From Bremia lactucae (Eukaryota; Oomycota; Peronosporomycetes; Peronosporales; Peronosporaceae): DNA of 64,000 nucleotides. The number at the start of each line of letters is the position of its first letter. Position 1 is the stretch's first letter. The notes beneath the pieces are model-generated. The model searched no databases and was not told the DNA's origin. It saw nothing but the letters and a program-made list of their open reading frames with translations. The stretch lies in assembly GCF_004359215.1 (NCBI RefSeq), contig NC_090615.1, positions 170,329 to 234,328 of the forward strand, written 5' to 3'. Below are positions 1-8,761 of the stretch, piece by piece. A program made the translations under genes and the position numbers.

Positions 1-479
1 GCAACGCACCACTGATACGTCTCATTAGATGTACGAAACGCAGTGTACTTCTTGCTATCCGGATGGATACGCATCTGATGGTACCCCTGAGCTAAGTCAA
101 TGACTGTGAAATAGCTCATACCTTGCATTTTATCGAACAATTCATCGATTCGCGGCAAAGGTATTTTTGGGACGACTGACTTTGAGTTGACGTAACGAAA
201 GTCAATCACCCAACGGAGCAAAATGTTTGCGTTTCCGGATCGAATCCATTCCGAACGAGATACACTCGTACCGGTTTTTGGGTCCTTTTTTGGAATACCA
301 AAGATGTTTGATACCCACGGCGAGTCTGAAAGCTCGATCCATCCGCGGGAAAGGTTCTCATCGACAAACTTCTGTAAAGCATTTTGTTCAACTTGTGAAA
401 GTCGAAACGGCGGACGATTACTCGGTTGCGCACCGGGTTGCATATTGATTTCAAATTCAACTGACCGATTAGGAGGCAA
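1..479 (-). pseudogene. pol: reverse transcriptase N-terminal part (left copy), partial
   Basis: Reverse transcriptase start, continuing beyond the window. It begins LPPNRSVEFEI, the usual entry to gypsy reverse transcriptases, directly after the in-frame stop that ends Gag-protease. The segment with RWVIDFRYVNSKS and the IPLPRIDELFD finger motif is visible, but the catalytic YLDD lies outside. It is identical in sequence to the corresponding part of the right copy. No independent start codon is present (the first codon after the stop is TTG), so expression would need stop readthrough, or the stop is simply a mutation. Confidence 0.85.
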
Positions 480-1991
480 TTAATTCGGTAACTTCTCCGG
501 AAATACATCTTTATAGGAATCAAGTAAAGACTTCAACCGTTTTTCCCGAGGTTTTGTAGATTCCGATTCTTGATAAATTTTGACACGATAGACCTCTTCG
601 TATTTTGATGTCTTCAAATTCCTTGAAAAGTCGGCAGAGGAAATAATGACCGGTTCAAAAACCTCATCATGTGGTATGTTACCACCTTTGAACGAAACTT
701 GATGAGTACGCCAATTTATTATTGGCTCGTGCGCAGTAAACCAAGGCTTACCCAGAATTACATCTTGGGAATTGCTCATTGGCCACTCGATGACCGGAAT
801 GTCAGAAAATTGATTACCATCAAAGAAGATATTTGCGACTCCTTTCTTCACCTTTCTTTTGGTGGTATTAGTGCCGTCGAAACGAGTGACTTGAATTGCC
901 ACTTCAGACGTGACGCGTTGCAGCAACCCCGGCTTTACCACATTGCATGTGGCGCCAGAATCGAGCATTATTTTAACAGCACGATCGTCAAGATGACCCT
1001 TTTTGACGATCAAATCTTTTCCCGTGAAGGAAGCAAAGTCAGCTTCACTTAGTGTAGTGATATTTTCATCTGACACAGTCGCGATGGTTTCTTCTTCGAC
1101 TGACTCATTCTCGAAATAGTTTACGTTTGCACGCTCGCGACGATATCCGTTGCCGCGACTATTTTGCTGGTTCCTGCGCTTGTAACACTGCTGAATCGTG
1201 TGCCCCAGTTTTTTGCAGTACGCACACTTTGGTTTATTTGGACGTCGGCTATGGACGCGAGAAGACCTATGAAATGGCCGAGCATTGTCGATTTCCATCA
1301 GCTCTGGCTCATTGTTTAATTCTCTGGCCACATTTGGTGGACCAGGACGAGGGGTTGTTGCGATATGGTGATTATAACCAACCGAATGTGCGCGTTCAAA
1401 GTCGAGCGCCACAGTAATAGCCTCCGACAGTGTATTTCCCCGTCGGTATTGAACTTCTTCTTGCGTTCTTGTTTTTAATCCTCGTTGAAAATAGATTATT
1501 TGGTCTATCTCAGTCATGTCCTCAACTTGCGAAATAATGTGTCGAAATTTCGCAATGTAGTCCATTAAGCCTTTGCAACTGGCTTGTCTCAGCCGATGCA
1601 GGTCGTCTCGAAGACGTTGCTGTAGATCCGCAGGAACAAATTCCTTTTCCACTGCTAGAAAAAACTCGTCGACTGAGTGAATTTCTGATTGATGCAGCAA
1701 GAACCATTGTGCTGCTGGTCCGCGCAATGAACTTCCTAGTACGGCAAGTACTTGAGGAGCCAATGCGTCCTCTCTCCACTTCGTACCGCGCGCAATAAAA
1801 TATTGCTGTACTTGCGCGTAATAAAGTCGAACCGACTCTTCACTCCTTCCGCTATACGTCGGTATTCTTAGCCCGTCCACCTTAAGCCCACCTTCTTTTT
1901 GGGAGTTAGCCAAGGATTTGATCAACTCTTGTTGTTGCTGTAGCATATGCATCATTTGCTGCATTAGCTCGGCGTTTGAGGGTTGGCCCAT
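480..1991 (-). CDS. gag: Gag-protease polyprotein (left copy)
   Basis: A 503-aa retrotransposon capsid plus aspartic protease. The N-terminus is a glutamine/methionine-rich stretch. Residues about 40-200 form a gag-like helical domain with an AAQWF motif. A zinc knuckle of form C-X2-C-X4-H-X4-C sits at C256, C259, H264, C269 after a basic stretch. The protease active site LDSGA is at residues 343-347. The ORF ends with TAA at the protease-RT junction, and the same reading frame continues open into reverse transcriptase. The role would be particle assembly and self-cleavage. The sequence is identical to the copy at 6103-7614. ATG 1991 is chosen because stops lie upstream in frame. Confidence 0.9.
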   Translation of the reverse strand: MGQPSNAELMQQMMHMLQQQQELIKSLANSQKEGGLKVDGLRIPTYSGRSEESVRLYYAQVQQYFIARGTKWREDALAPQVLAVLGSSLRGPAAQWFLLHQSEIHSVDEFFLAVEKEFVPADLQQRLRDDLHRLRQASCKGLMDYIAKFRHIISQVEDMTEIDQIIYFQRGLKTRTQEEVQYRRGNTLSEAITVALDFERAHSVGYNHHIATTPRPGPPNVARELNNEPELMEIDNARPFHRSSRVHSRRPNKPKCAYCKKLGHTIQQCYKRRNQQNSRGNGYRRERANVNYFENESVEEETIATVSDENITTLSEADFASFTGKDLIVKKGHLDDRAVKIMLDSGATCNVVKPGLLQRVTSEVAIQVTRFDGTNTTKRKVKKGVANIFFDGNQFSDIPVIEWPMSNSQDVILGKPWFTAHEPIINWRTHQVSFKGGNIPHDEVFEPVIISSADFSRNLKTSKYEEVYRVKIYQESESTKPREKRLKSLLDSYKDVFPEKLPN

Positions 1992-2026
1992 AATGGAAGA
2001 AGATGTGTTCGGAACTTTTAAAAGAC

Positions 2027-2338
2027 TTAGTTGTTTAGTTTATTTAGGTCTCTTAAGTTAAACCGAAGATCCTTTAAGATGGTGCGCTCGGCTTCTTCCA
2101 AAAGCGCGTCTACTTCGTGTAGCGGAGCTGATAAGGTGGACCCTTGCTTGGGCAGGCAGGCTTTCTCCTTGGTGAGTTGCTTTGCTAAGATCTTTGCAAT
2201 GCGCCGAGTCTTTTGTAAAGACGCAAGCAGATCGTTCGCAGTCTTTGAAGACTTTTCACCGTACTCAAAGAGGAAAGCCTTACTGCAGTCAAACGGAATC
2301 TGAGTAGTAGCCTTTCTCTTCTTGCTCATAGAACTCAA
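2027..2338 (-). CDS. 103-aa accessory ORF upstream of Gag (left copy)
   Basis: A small lysine-rich, helical protein (starts MSSMSKKRKATTQ) encoded between the LTR and Gag, ending 35 bp before the Gag start. It is predicted soluble, with heptad-like leucine spacing in residues 35-100 that could form a coiled coil. I recognise no domain. It is kept open in both copies, but the copies are identical by duplication, so this is not independent evidence of selection. It may be a leader ORF of the element or an unused ORF in the 5' untranslated region. Confidence 0.5.
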   Translation of the reverse strand: MSSMSKKRKATTQIPFDCSKAFLFEYGEKSSKTANDLLASLQKTRRIAKILAKQLTKEKACLPKQGSTLSAPLHEVDALLEEAERTILKDLRFNLRDLNKLNN

Positions 2339-2372
2339 CGACTTACTTTAGCTCTTAGGCGTAATGCGTTAG

Positions 2373-2390
2373 AGATTAAACCTTATCCCA
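2373..2390 (-). other. putative tRNA primer-binding site (left copy)
   Basis: On the minus strand, TGGGATAAGGTTTAATCT begins two bases after the inferred LTR end. Starting with TGG (complement of tRNA CCA) fits a primer site, but I could not name the tRNA. The same site is present at 7996-8013. Confidence 0.35.
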
Positions 2391-2392
2391 GA

Positions 2393-3065
2393 TGGATTAA
2401 CTGTTTCACCGAGTTAAGCCGGACCCAACCTCACACAGACTAAGCGACTATATCTGCCTAGGCAGACGCTTAGAATTACAGTGGATACTGAAAGCCACAC
2501 ACTCAAAACTGCTACGCAGCGCTTCCAAAGGGATGGAGCAGTTGACTGCGAGCGGAAATTCCCACGCTACAAGCAGTACGTTACTGGCTGCGAGTGGAAT
2601 CCCTTACGCTACAAGTAGTGCTGGGCAATCCAACGCAGTGCAATCCAGCGAAGCGCGAACGGACGGCAAAGAAGCGAGCGGACGGCGAAGAAGCGAGCAG
2701 ACGGCGAAGAAGCGAGTAGACGGCGAAGAAGCGAGCGGACGGCGAAGAAGCGAGCGGACGGCGAAGAAGCGAGCGGACGGCGGAGAAGCGGGCGGAGGAC
2801 CAACAAGTGCTACCACTTGTCAGGATGAGGGTAAATTACGACTGAATTAAAATTAGTTTAACTAACCGATACTTTTGGTATACTCCTTAAGGTATCGCCT
2901 ATCCTTAATCTAATTCTTACTGAGTATCATCTCTCCTAATTGCGCAAACCTTTTTACTTGTTTTTATTATGGCGCATATGTAAAATTGAATTAAAGAAAA
3001 TGAATGGTTTAAAAGGTAAGTCGAAATGAGTGGTCAAGGGCTGAGCAAGATGACTGGTCCTTACA
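2393..3065 (-). repeat. Chromovirus LTR shared by the two tandem copies
   Basis: A 673-bp LTR: 3' LTR of the right element and 5' LTR of the left one. On the minus strand it begins TGTAAGGACC right after the purine tract ATCGGGGAGGA and ends ATCCA. The matching LTR of the right element is at 8016-8761 and is 746 bp long. The difference lies mainly in a GC-rich internal tandem repeat. The upper boundary is firm (both copies diverge at the same base); the lower one is inferred from TG...CA ends and an adjacent primer-site-like TGGGATAAGG. Confidence 0.8.
2653..2806. repeat. 19-bp GC-rich tandem repeat inside LTR
   Basis: About six to eight imperfect units of the type GCGAGCGGACGGCGAAGAA, much more GC-rich than the AT-rich surroundings. 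The other LTR of the family (8270-8500) has a longer, rearranged array. It lies in the LTR upstream half, so it could affect promoter strength, but no function is shown. Confidence 0.85.
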
Positions 3066-4305
3066 TCCTCCCCGATTTGATCTCTCGTTGACGCTGATTG
3101 AAGTTGGCGACGAGATCCTTCCAGTGGGAGACATGGCGAATATTTTTCTCTTTTTCCCAACTGGCTTCTTCCTTAGTTTCGCCATGCCATTGTACGAGCC
3201 AGTATGGTTGACGATTGAACTGGCTTTTCTTCAAGAGACGTTCAATAACTTGAAGATGATCCGCTGTGCCATTATCCACGAATTTGGATGCTTTCGGTAT
3301 CGGACGACTTCGAAATTTTTCTGGTGTCGGTTCATACTTTGATAGAACATCGACATTAAAGGTTGGATTAATCTTATTCATACTTTGTGGTAACTTAAGC
3401 CTTGCCACATTCGGATTAATCATTTTGATAATTTCGAATGGTCCCACCTTTCTTGCCGCAAACTTAGCTCGTGGTGTCCCCATATCTTTCGCAGCATGTT
3501 TCAACGATATTCTGCGAGTATCAAGCATAACTAGATCTCCAACCTTGAATTCAACTTGATTTATTCGGCGTTTTTGATCGTAATATAGCTTTTGCGAAGC
3601 TTGTGCTTTTAGGAGATTTCTGCGAGCCTGATCGATGATCTTTGTTCGTTCTTCGATAAACTCTTTTGCGTATACGTCAATCTCCTTTGGTTGACTATTC
3701 CAGCCTAGAGCCTTCTGCCATGTAGAGCGTTCCTTTCTTCCCGTATCTATTTCGAAGGGAGAGTATCCGGTGGATGCACTAACCAGTGTAGAGTGCGCAT
3801 ACTCTATGCTTCCCAAGTGTTCGGTCCAGTCAGTGCCATGGTAAGATACCATGCATCTGAGTGCGTCTTCTACCACAAGGTTCTGTCGCTCGGTCTGTCC
3901 ATCGGCTTGAGCCCGATGAGCGGTTGTCATACTTAGACGAACACCGATGATCGTCATCAAAGACTTCCAAAACATGGACGTGAACTTGCTATCTCGGTCA
4001 CTGATGATAACTTCTGGAAGACCATGGTGTCGAACTACAGCATCAAAAAATACTTTTGCTGTTGTGCATGCATCATCCTTAACGTGCACTGCTGCGTACT
4101 TCGTTCGTTTGGAAAACTTATCGACAACAGTTAGGATGGCATCAAATCCATTGGACATAGGAAGCCCTGTTATGAAGTCCATTGACACCACTTGCCAGCA
4201 AGCCTCTGGTATTGGAATTGGCATGAGTAATCCGTTTTTTCGTTGATTATCATGTTTCCAACGTGCGCAGGTTTCACAGGTTTTGACATATTCCTTGACG
4301 TCTTT
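3061..4305 (-). pseudogene. pol: Integrase with C-terminal chromodomain
   Basis: Integrase portion of Pol, downstream of an in-frame TAG at 4306-4308. Codons 4305-4225 encode the end of the HHCC zinc domain (VKTCETCARWKH). From the ATG at 4224, the catalytic residues are D16 (SMDFITG), D76 (SDRDSK) and E112 (GQTER) with the canonical 35-residue spacing. A GPY/F-like region follows near residue 260 (KVGPFEII), then a chromodomain at about 323-365 with YWLVQWHG and ASWEKE, which in chromoviruses targets integration to marked chromatin. The TAA stop lies within the first bases of the 3' LTR. The core is intact. Whether a protein starting at 4224 is made is unknown. Confidence 0.9.
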
Positions 4306-6102
4306 CTAAAACGATTTCCAGTAATACCACTGAGCCACTCGCAAGTATGTTCTGCGATTGCCCGGATGAGCAGCTATTGCCGAATCATGATATTCCGATA
4401 TTACTTTCGTTTGCAAACGGTTGTTGCTGGGCACGCAAAGACGTGTAAGCTTATTTGACGTGCGCAAAAACAGCAAGTCTTCTTGCTTGACAAACAATGA
4501 GCTTGCTTTTGAGTTTTTCCATGCTTCTTTAAACTCAGCATCTCTGGCGTAGCCTTGTTGAAGTAGCTTGCGAACTTCTGGTGACAACTCGACATACGAC
4601 GCTGTCATTAAGGTGGCAACTTGCAGAGCCTCAGCCTCCTCCCGGGGCAGAGTTGGCACCGAGGGTGAGCAAAGTAAACGTGTACCTCGTTGTTGGCAAC
4701 TAGAATCGCACTTATGGAAGTGGATATTGTCCACGACAGTATCATCAGGCCGGCGCGAAAGAGCATCAGCTACGACGTTTAAAGCACCATTAATGTGGTG
4801 TATAGTAAACGTATATTGAGCGAAGGTGGTCAAGTATCGAGCCAATTTCGGCGAGACTTTCGGATGATGAAGCAGCCAAGAGCAGGCGCTATTGTCCGTG
4901 AAAATCTCAAACTGGTGACCATAAAGGTAATGACGCCATTTGTCTAACCCCGCCTTAATTGCAAATAGCTCCTTTTCATGAGCAGGCCAATTAATCTCAT
5001 GGACTCCAAGCTTCTTTGAATAAAACGCTATTGGATGGTCATGTCCATTGAGAAATTGCGATAAAACACCTCCCACGCACGACCCTGATGCATCCGTAGT
5101 CAGTACAAATGGGCGTGAAAAGTTGGGCAGAGTCAGCACAGGTGCAGCTTGTAAGGCAGACTTCAGCCTTGTGAAGGAATCTTCCTGCTCTGCATTCCAC
5201 AGCCATGGAGAATCTTTCTTATCAAGATGACTCAATGGCAGAACTATGTGCGCAAACTGATGAATAAAGCGGCGATAATAACCAGCAAGACCAAGAAAAC
5301 TTTGCAATTCCTTTACGGAGGTAGGTGGTGGCCATTTAGCGATTGCTTCCGTCTTCGTATTATCAACGGATAATCCTTTGTTGGAAACAGTGTGCCCCAA
5401 AAAGCTGACCTCTTGACGCGCAAACTTGCACTTGCCGATGTGAGCGAATAGCGTTTCCTTGCGTAATACTTCGAACACGATAGCAAGATGGCCAAGATGT
5501 TCGTCATAAGAGACGGAAAATATGCAGATATCATCCAAATATACCACAACAAATGGGAACTTTCCAAAAAGTACACGCATCAAGCGCGACCAAATGCCAG
5601 GCATTCCAGCAAGACCCATCGGAGCAACGCACCACTGATACGTCTCATTAGATGTACGAAACGCAGTGTACTTCTTGCTATCCGGATGGATACGCATCTG
5701 ATGGTACCCCTGAGCTAAGTCAATGACTGTGAAATAGCTCATACCTTGCATTTTATCGAACAATTCATCGATTCGCGGCAAAGGTATTTTTGGGACGACT
5801 GACTTTGAGTTGACGTAACGAAAGTCAATCACCCAACGGAGCAAAATGTTTGCGTTTCCGGATCGAATCCATTCCGAACGAGATACACTCGTACCGGTTT
5901 TTGGGTCCTTTTTTGGAATACCAAAGATGTTTGATACCCACGGCGAGTCTGAAAGCTCGATCCATCCGCGGGAAAGGTTCTCATCGACAAACTTCTGTAA
6001 AGCATTTTGTTCAACTTGTGAAAGTCGAAACGGCGGACGATTACTCGGTTGCGCACCGGGTTGCATATTGATTTCAAATTCAACTGACCGATTAGGAGGC
6101 AA
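4306..6102 (-). pseudogene. pol: Reverse transcriptase-RNase H (with integrase zinc-domain start)
   Basis: 598 codons between two in-frame stops. Reverse transcriptase has the first catalytic aspartate at about D128 (TVIDLAQGYHQ) and YLDD at 188-191. RNase H shows D337 (TTDASG), E376 (HEKELFAI), D403 (FTDNS) and D446 (VADALSRR). The end carries the integrase H-H motif (HPGNRRTYLR) and then stops at TAG inside the zinc domain. The first codon is TTG directly after the Gag stop, so this is not an independent gene. All catalytic residues appear intact, so only the two stops mark it as defective, unless the first is a readthrough stop. Confidence 0.92.
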
Positions 6103-7614
6103 TTAATTCGGTAACTTCTCCGGAAATACATCTTTATAGGAATCAAGTAAAGACTTCAACCGTTTTTCCCGAGGTTTTGTAGATTCCGATTCTTGATAAA
6201 TTTTGACACGATAGACCTCTTCGTATTTTGATGTCTTCAAATTCCTTGAAAAGTCGGCAGAGGAAATAATGACCGGTTCAAAAACCTCATCATGTGGTAT
6301 GTTACCACCTTTGAACGAAACTTGATGAGTACGCCAATTTATTATTGGCTCGTGCGCAGTAAACCAAGGCTTACCCAGAATTACATCTTGGGAATTGCTC
6401 ATTGGCCACTCGATGACCGGAATGTCAGAAAATTGATTACCATCAAAGAAGATATTTGCGACTCCTTTCTTCACCTTTCTTTTGGTGGTATTAGTGCCGT
6501 CGAAACGAGTGACTTGAATTGCCACTTCAGACGTGACGCGTTGCAGCAACCCCGGCTTTACCACATTGCATGTGGCGCCAGAATCGAGCATTATTTTAAC
6601 AGCACGATCGTCAAGATGACCCTTTTTGACGATCAAATCTTTTCCCGTGAAGGAAGCAAAGTCAGCTTCACTTAGTGTAGTGATATTTTCATCTGACACA
6701 GTCGCGATGGTTTCTTCTTCGACTGACTCATTCTCGAAATAGTTTACGTTTGCACGCTCGCGACGATATCCGTTGCCGCGACTATTTTGCTGGTTCCTGC
6801 GCTTGTAACACTGCTGAATCGTGTGCCCCAGTTTTTTGCAGTACGCACACTTTGGTTTATTTGGACGTCGGCTATGGACGCGAGAAGACCTATGAAATGG
6901 CCGAGCATTGTCGATTTCCATCAGCTCTGGCTCATTGTTTAATTCTCTGGCCACATTTGGTGGACCAGGACGAGGGGTTGTTGCGATATGGTGATTATAA
7001 CCAACCGAATGTGCGCGTTCAAAGTCGAGCGCCACAGTAATAGCCTCCGACAGTGTATTTCCCCGTCGGTATTGAACTTCTTCTTGCGTTCTTGTTTTTA
7101 ATCCTCGTTGAAAATAGATTATTTGGTCTATCTCAGTCATGTCCTCAACTTGCGAAATAATGTGTCGAAATTTCGCAATGTAGTCCATTAAGCCTTTGCA
7201 ACTGGCTTGTCTCAGCCGATGCAGGTCGTCTCGAAGACGTTGCTGTAGATCCGCAGGAACAAATTCCTTTTCCACTGCTAGAAAAAACTCGTCGACTGAG
7301 TGAATTTCTGATTGATGCAGCAAGAACCATTGTGCTGCTGGTCCGCGCAATGAACTTCCTAGTACGGCAAGTACTTGAGGAGCCAATGCGTCCTCTCTCC
7401 ACTTCGTACCGCGCGCAATAAAATATTGCTGTACTTGCGCGTAATAAAGTCGAACCGACTCTTCACTCCTTCCGCTATACGTCGGTATTCTTAGCCCGTC
7501 CACCTTAAGCCCACCTTCTTTTTGGGAGTTAGCCAAGGATTTGATCAACTCTTGTTGTTGCTGTAGCATATGCATCATTTGCTGCATTAGCTCGGCGTTT
7601 GAGGGTTGGCCCAT
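6103..7614 (-). CDS. gag: Gag-protease polyprotein (right copy)
   Basis: A 503-aa capsid-nucleocapsid-protease ORF, identical to 480-1991. It has a capsid-like domain at about 40-200, a CCHC zinc knuckle at 256-269 (CAYCKKLGHTIQQC), an acidic linker at 290-320, and the protease active site D344-S-G at 343-346. It ends ...EKLPN-stop, while the next codon resumes LPPNRSVEFEI, so the stop replaces one residue in an otherwise continuous Gag-Pol frame. A GAA or similar sense codon turned to TAA would explain it; programmed readthrough is the alternative. The ATG at 7614 follows the small ORF by 35 bp. Confidence 0.92.
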   Translation of the reverse strand: MGQPSNAELMQQMMHMLQQQQELIKSLANSQKEGGLKVDGLRIPTYSGRSEESVRLYYAQVQQYFIARGTKWREDALAPQVLAVLGSSLRGPAAQWFLLHQSEIHSVDEFFLAVEKEFVPADLQQRLRDDLHRLRQASCKGLMDYIAKFRHIISQVEDMTEIDQIIYFQRGLKTRTQEEVQYRRGNTLSEAITVALDFERAHSVGYNHHIATTPRPGPPNVARELNNEPELMEIDNARPFHRSSRVHSRRPNKPKCAYCKKLGHTIQQCYKRRNQQNSRGNGYRRERANVNYFENESVEEETIATVSDENITTLSEADFASFTGKDLIVKKGHLDDRAVKIMLDSGATCNVVKPGLLQRVTSEVAIQVTRFDGTNTTKRKVKKGVANIFFDGNQFSDIPVIEWPMSNSQDVILGKPWFTAHEPIINWRTHQVSFKGGNIPHDEVFEPVIISSADFSRNLKTSKYEEVYRVKIYQESESTKPREKRLKSLLDSYKDVFPEKLPN

Positions 7615-7649
7615 AATGGAAGAAGATGTGTTCGGAACTTTTAAAAGAC

Positions 7650-7961
7650 TTAGTTGTTTAGTTTATTTAGGTCTCTTAAGTTAAACCGAAGATCCTTTAA
7701 GATGGTGCGCTCGGCTTCTTCCAAAAGCGCGTCTACTTCGTGTAGCGGAGCTGATAAGGTGGACCCTTGCTTGGGCAGGCAGGCTTTCTCCTTGGTGAGT
7801 TGCTTTGCTAAGATCTTTGCAATGCGCCGAGTCTTTTGTAAAGACGCAAGCAGATCGTTCGCAGTCTTTGAAGACTTTTCACCGTACTCAAAGAGGAAAG
7901 CCTTACTGCAGTCAAACGGAATCTGAGTAGTAGCCTTTCTCTTCTTGCTCATAGAACTCAA
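7650..7961 (-). CDS. 103-aa accessory ORF upstream of Gag (right copy)
   Basis: Same protein as at 2027-2338: basic N-terminus (KKRK), then a helical Lys/Leu-rich body. It is the first ORF after the 5' LTR (55 bp from the inferred LTR end) and ends 35 bp before Gag. There is no recognised domain. It would be the first cistron on the element's transcript, so if translated it would affect Gag expression. Confidence 0.5.
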   Translation of the reverse strand: MSSMSKKRKATTQIPFDCSKAFLFEYGEKSSKTANDLLASLQKTRRIAKILAKQLTKEKACLPKQGSTLSAPLHEVDALLEEAERTILKDLRFNLRDLNKLNN

Positions 7962-7995
7962 CGACTTACTTTAGCTCTTAGGCGTAATGCGTTAG

Positions 7996-8013
7996 AGATT
8001 AAACCTTATCCCA
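7996..8013 (-). other. putative tRNA primer-binding site (right copy)
   Basis: TGGGATAAGG... on the minus strand, two bases from the inferred LTR end. The same sequence is at 2373-2390. tRNA not identified. Confidence 0.35.
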
Positions 8014-8015
8014 GA

Positions 8016-8761
8016 TGGATTAACTGTTTCACCGAGTTAAGCCGGACCCAACCTCACACAGACTAAGCGACTATATCTGCCTAGGCAGACGCTTAGAATT
8101 ACAGTGGATACTGAAAGCCACACACTCAAAACTGTTACGCAGCGCTTCCAAAGGGATGGAGCAGTGGACTGCGAGCGGAAATTCCCACGCTACAAGCAGT
8201 ACCTTATTGGCTGCGAGCGGAAATCTCTCACGCTACAAGCAGTACTTTGCGATCCAACGCAGTGCAGTCCCACGAAGCGCGAAAGGCGAATAAGCAAGCG
8301 TACCGCGAAGAGGCAAGCGGACGGCGAATAAGCGGCAGACGGCGGAGAAGCGGGCGTGCAGCGGAGAGGCGAGCGGACGGCGAAGAAGCGGCAGACGGCG
8401 GAGAAGCGGGCGTGCAGCGGAGAGGCGAGCGGACGGCGGAGAAGCGGGCGGAGGACGGCGGAGAAGCGGCGGACGGCGGAGAAGCGGGCGGAGGACCAAC
8501 AAGTGCTACCACTTGTCAGGATGAGGGTAAATTACGACTGAATTAAAATTAGTTTAACTAACCGATACTTTTGGTATACTCCTTAAGGTATCGCCTATCC
8601 TTAATCTAATTCTTACTGAGTATCATCTCTCCTAATTGCGCAAACCTTTTTACTTGTTTTTATTATGGCGCATATGTAAAAGTAAATTAAAGAAAATGAA
8701 TGGTTTAAAAGGTAAGTCGAAATGGGTGGTCAAGGGCTGAGCAAGATTACTGGTCCTTACA
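8016..8761 (-). repeat. 5' LTR of the right chromovirus
   Basis: A 746-bp LTR, TG...CA on both strands. The outer end TGTAAGGACC is shared with the 3' LTR, and similarity stops at 8761. It carries an expanded GC-rich tandem repeat (about 8280-8500) that differs from the one in the other LTR, plus scattered substitutions, while the adjacent internal DNA is identical between copies. Confidence 0.85.

Larger units (their letters stand above)
1..2392 (-). mobile_element. Ty3/gypsy chromovirus, left copy, truncated by window edge
   Basis: Internal part of a second chromovirus copy. It appears identical to the internal part of the right copy with a constant offset of 5623 bp (Gag starts at 1991 and 7614). 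It holds a small 103-aa ORF, Gag-protease and the start of reverse transcriptase, which runs off the left edge. It directly abuts the LTR at 2393-3065, which it shares with the right copy. Confidence 0.9.
2393..8761 (-). mobile_element. Ty3/gypsy chromovirus, right copy, structurally complete
   Basis: A 6.4-kb element with both LTRs (8016-8761 and 2393-3065), a primer-site candidate, a small ORF, Gag, protease, reverse transcriptase, RNase H, integrase and a chromodomain in gypsy order, and a polypurine tract next to the 3' LTR. The whole Gag-Pol is one open frame from 7614 to 3061 except for two in-frame stops (6103-6105 and 4306-4308). It is a young element by coding integrity, though its two LTRs differ in the internal repeat array. 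The bases after 8761 (CCCCC) could be a target duplication but cannot be paired, because the other end is outside the window. Confidence 0.93.

Noticed and set aside
2533..2850. Arg/Glu-rich ORFs in the LTR (also 8247-8546)
   Set aside because: They are translations of the GC-rich 19-bp tandem repeat; all frames on both strands stay open for this reason.
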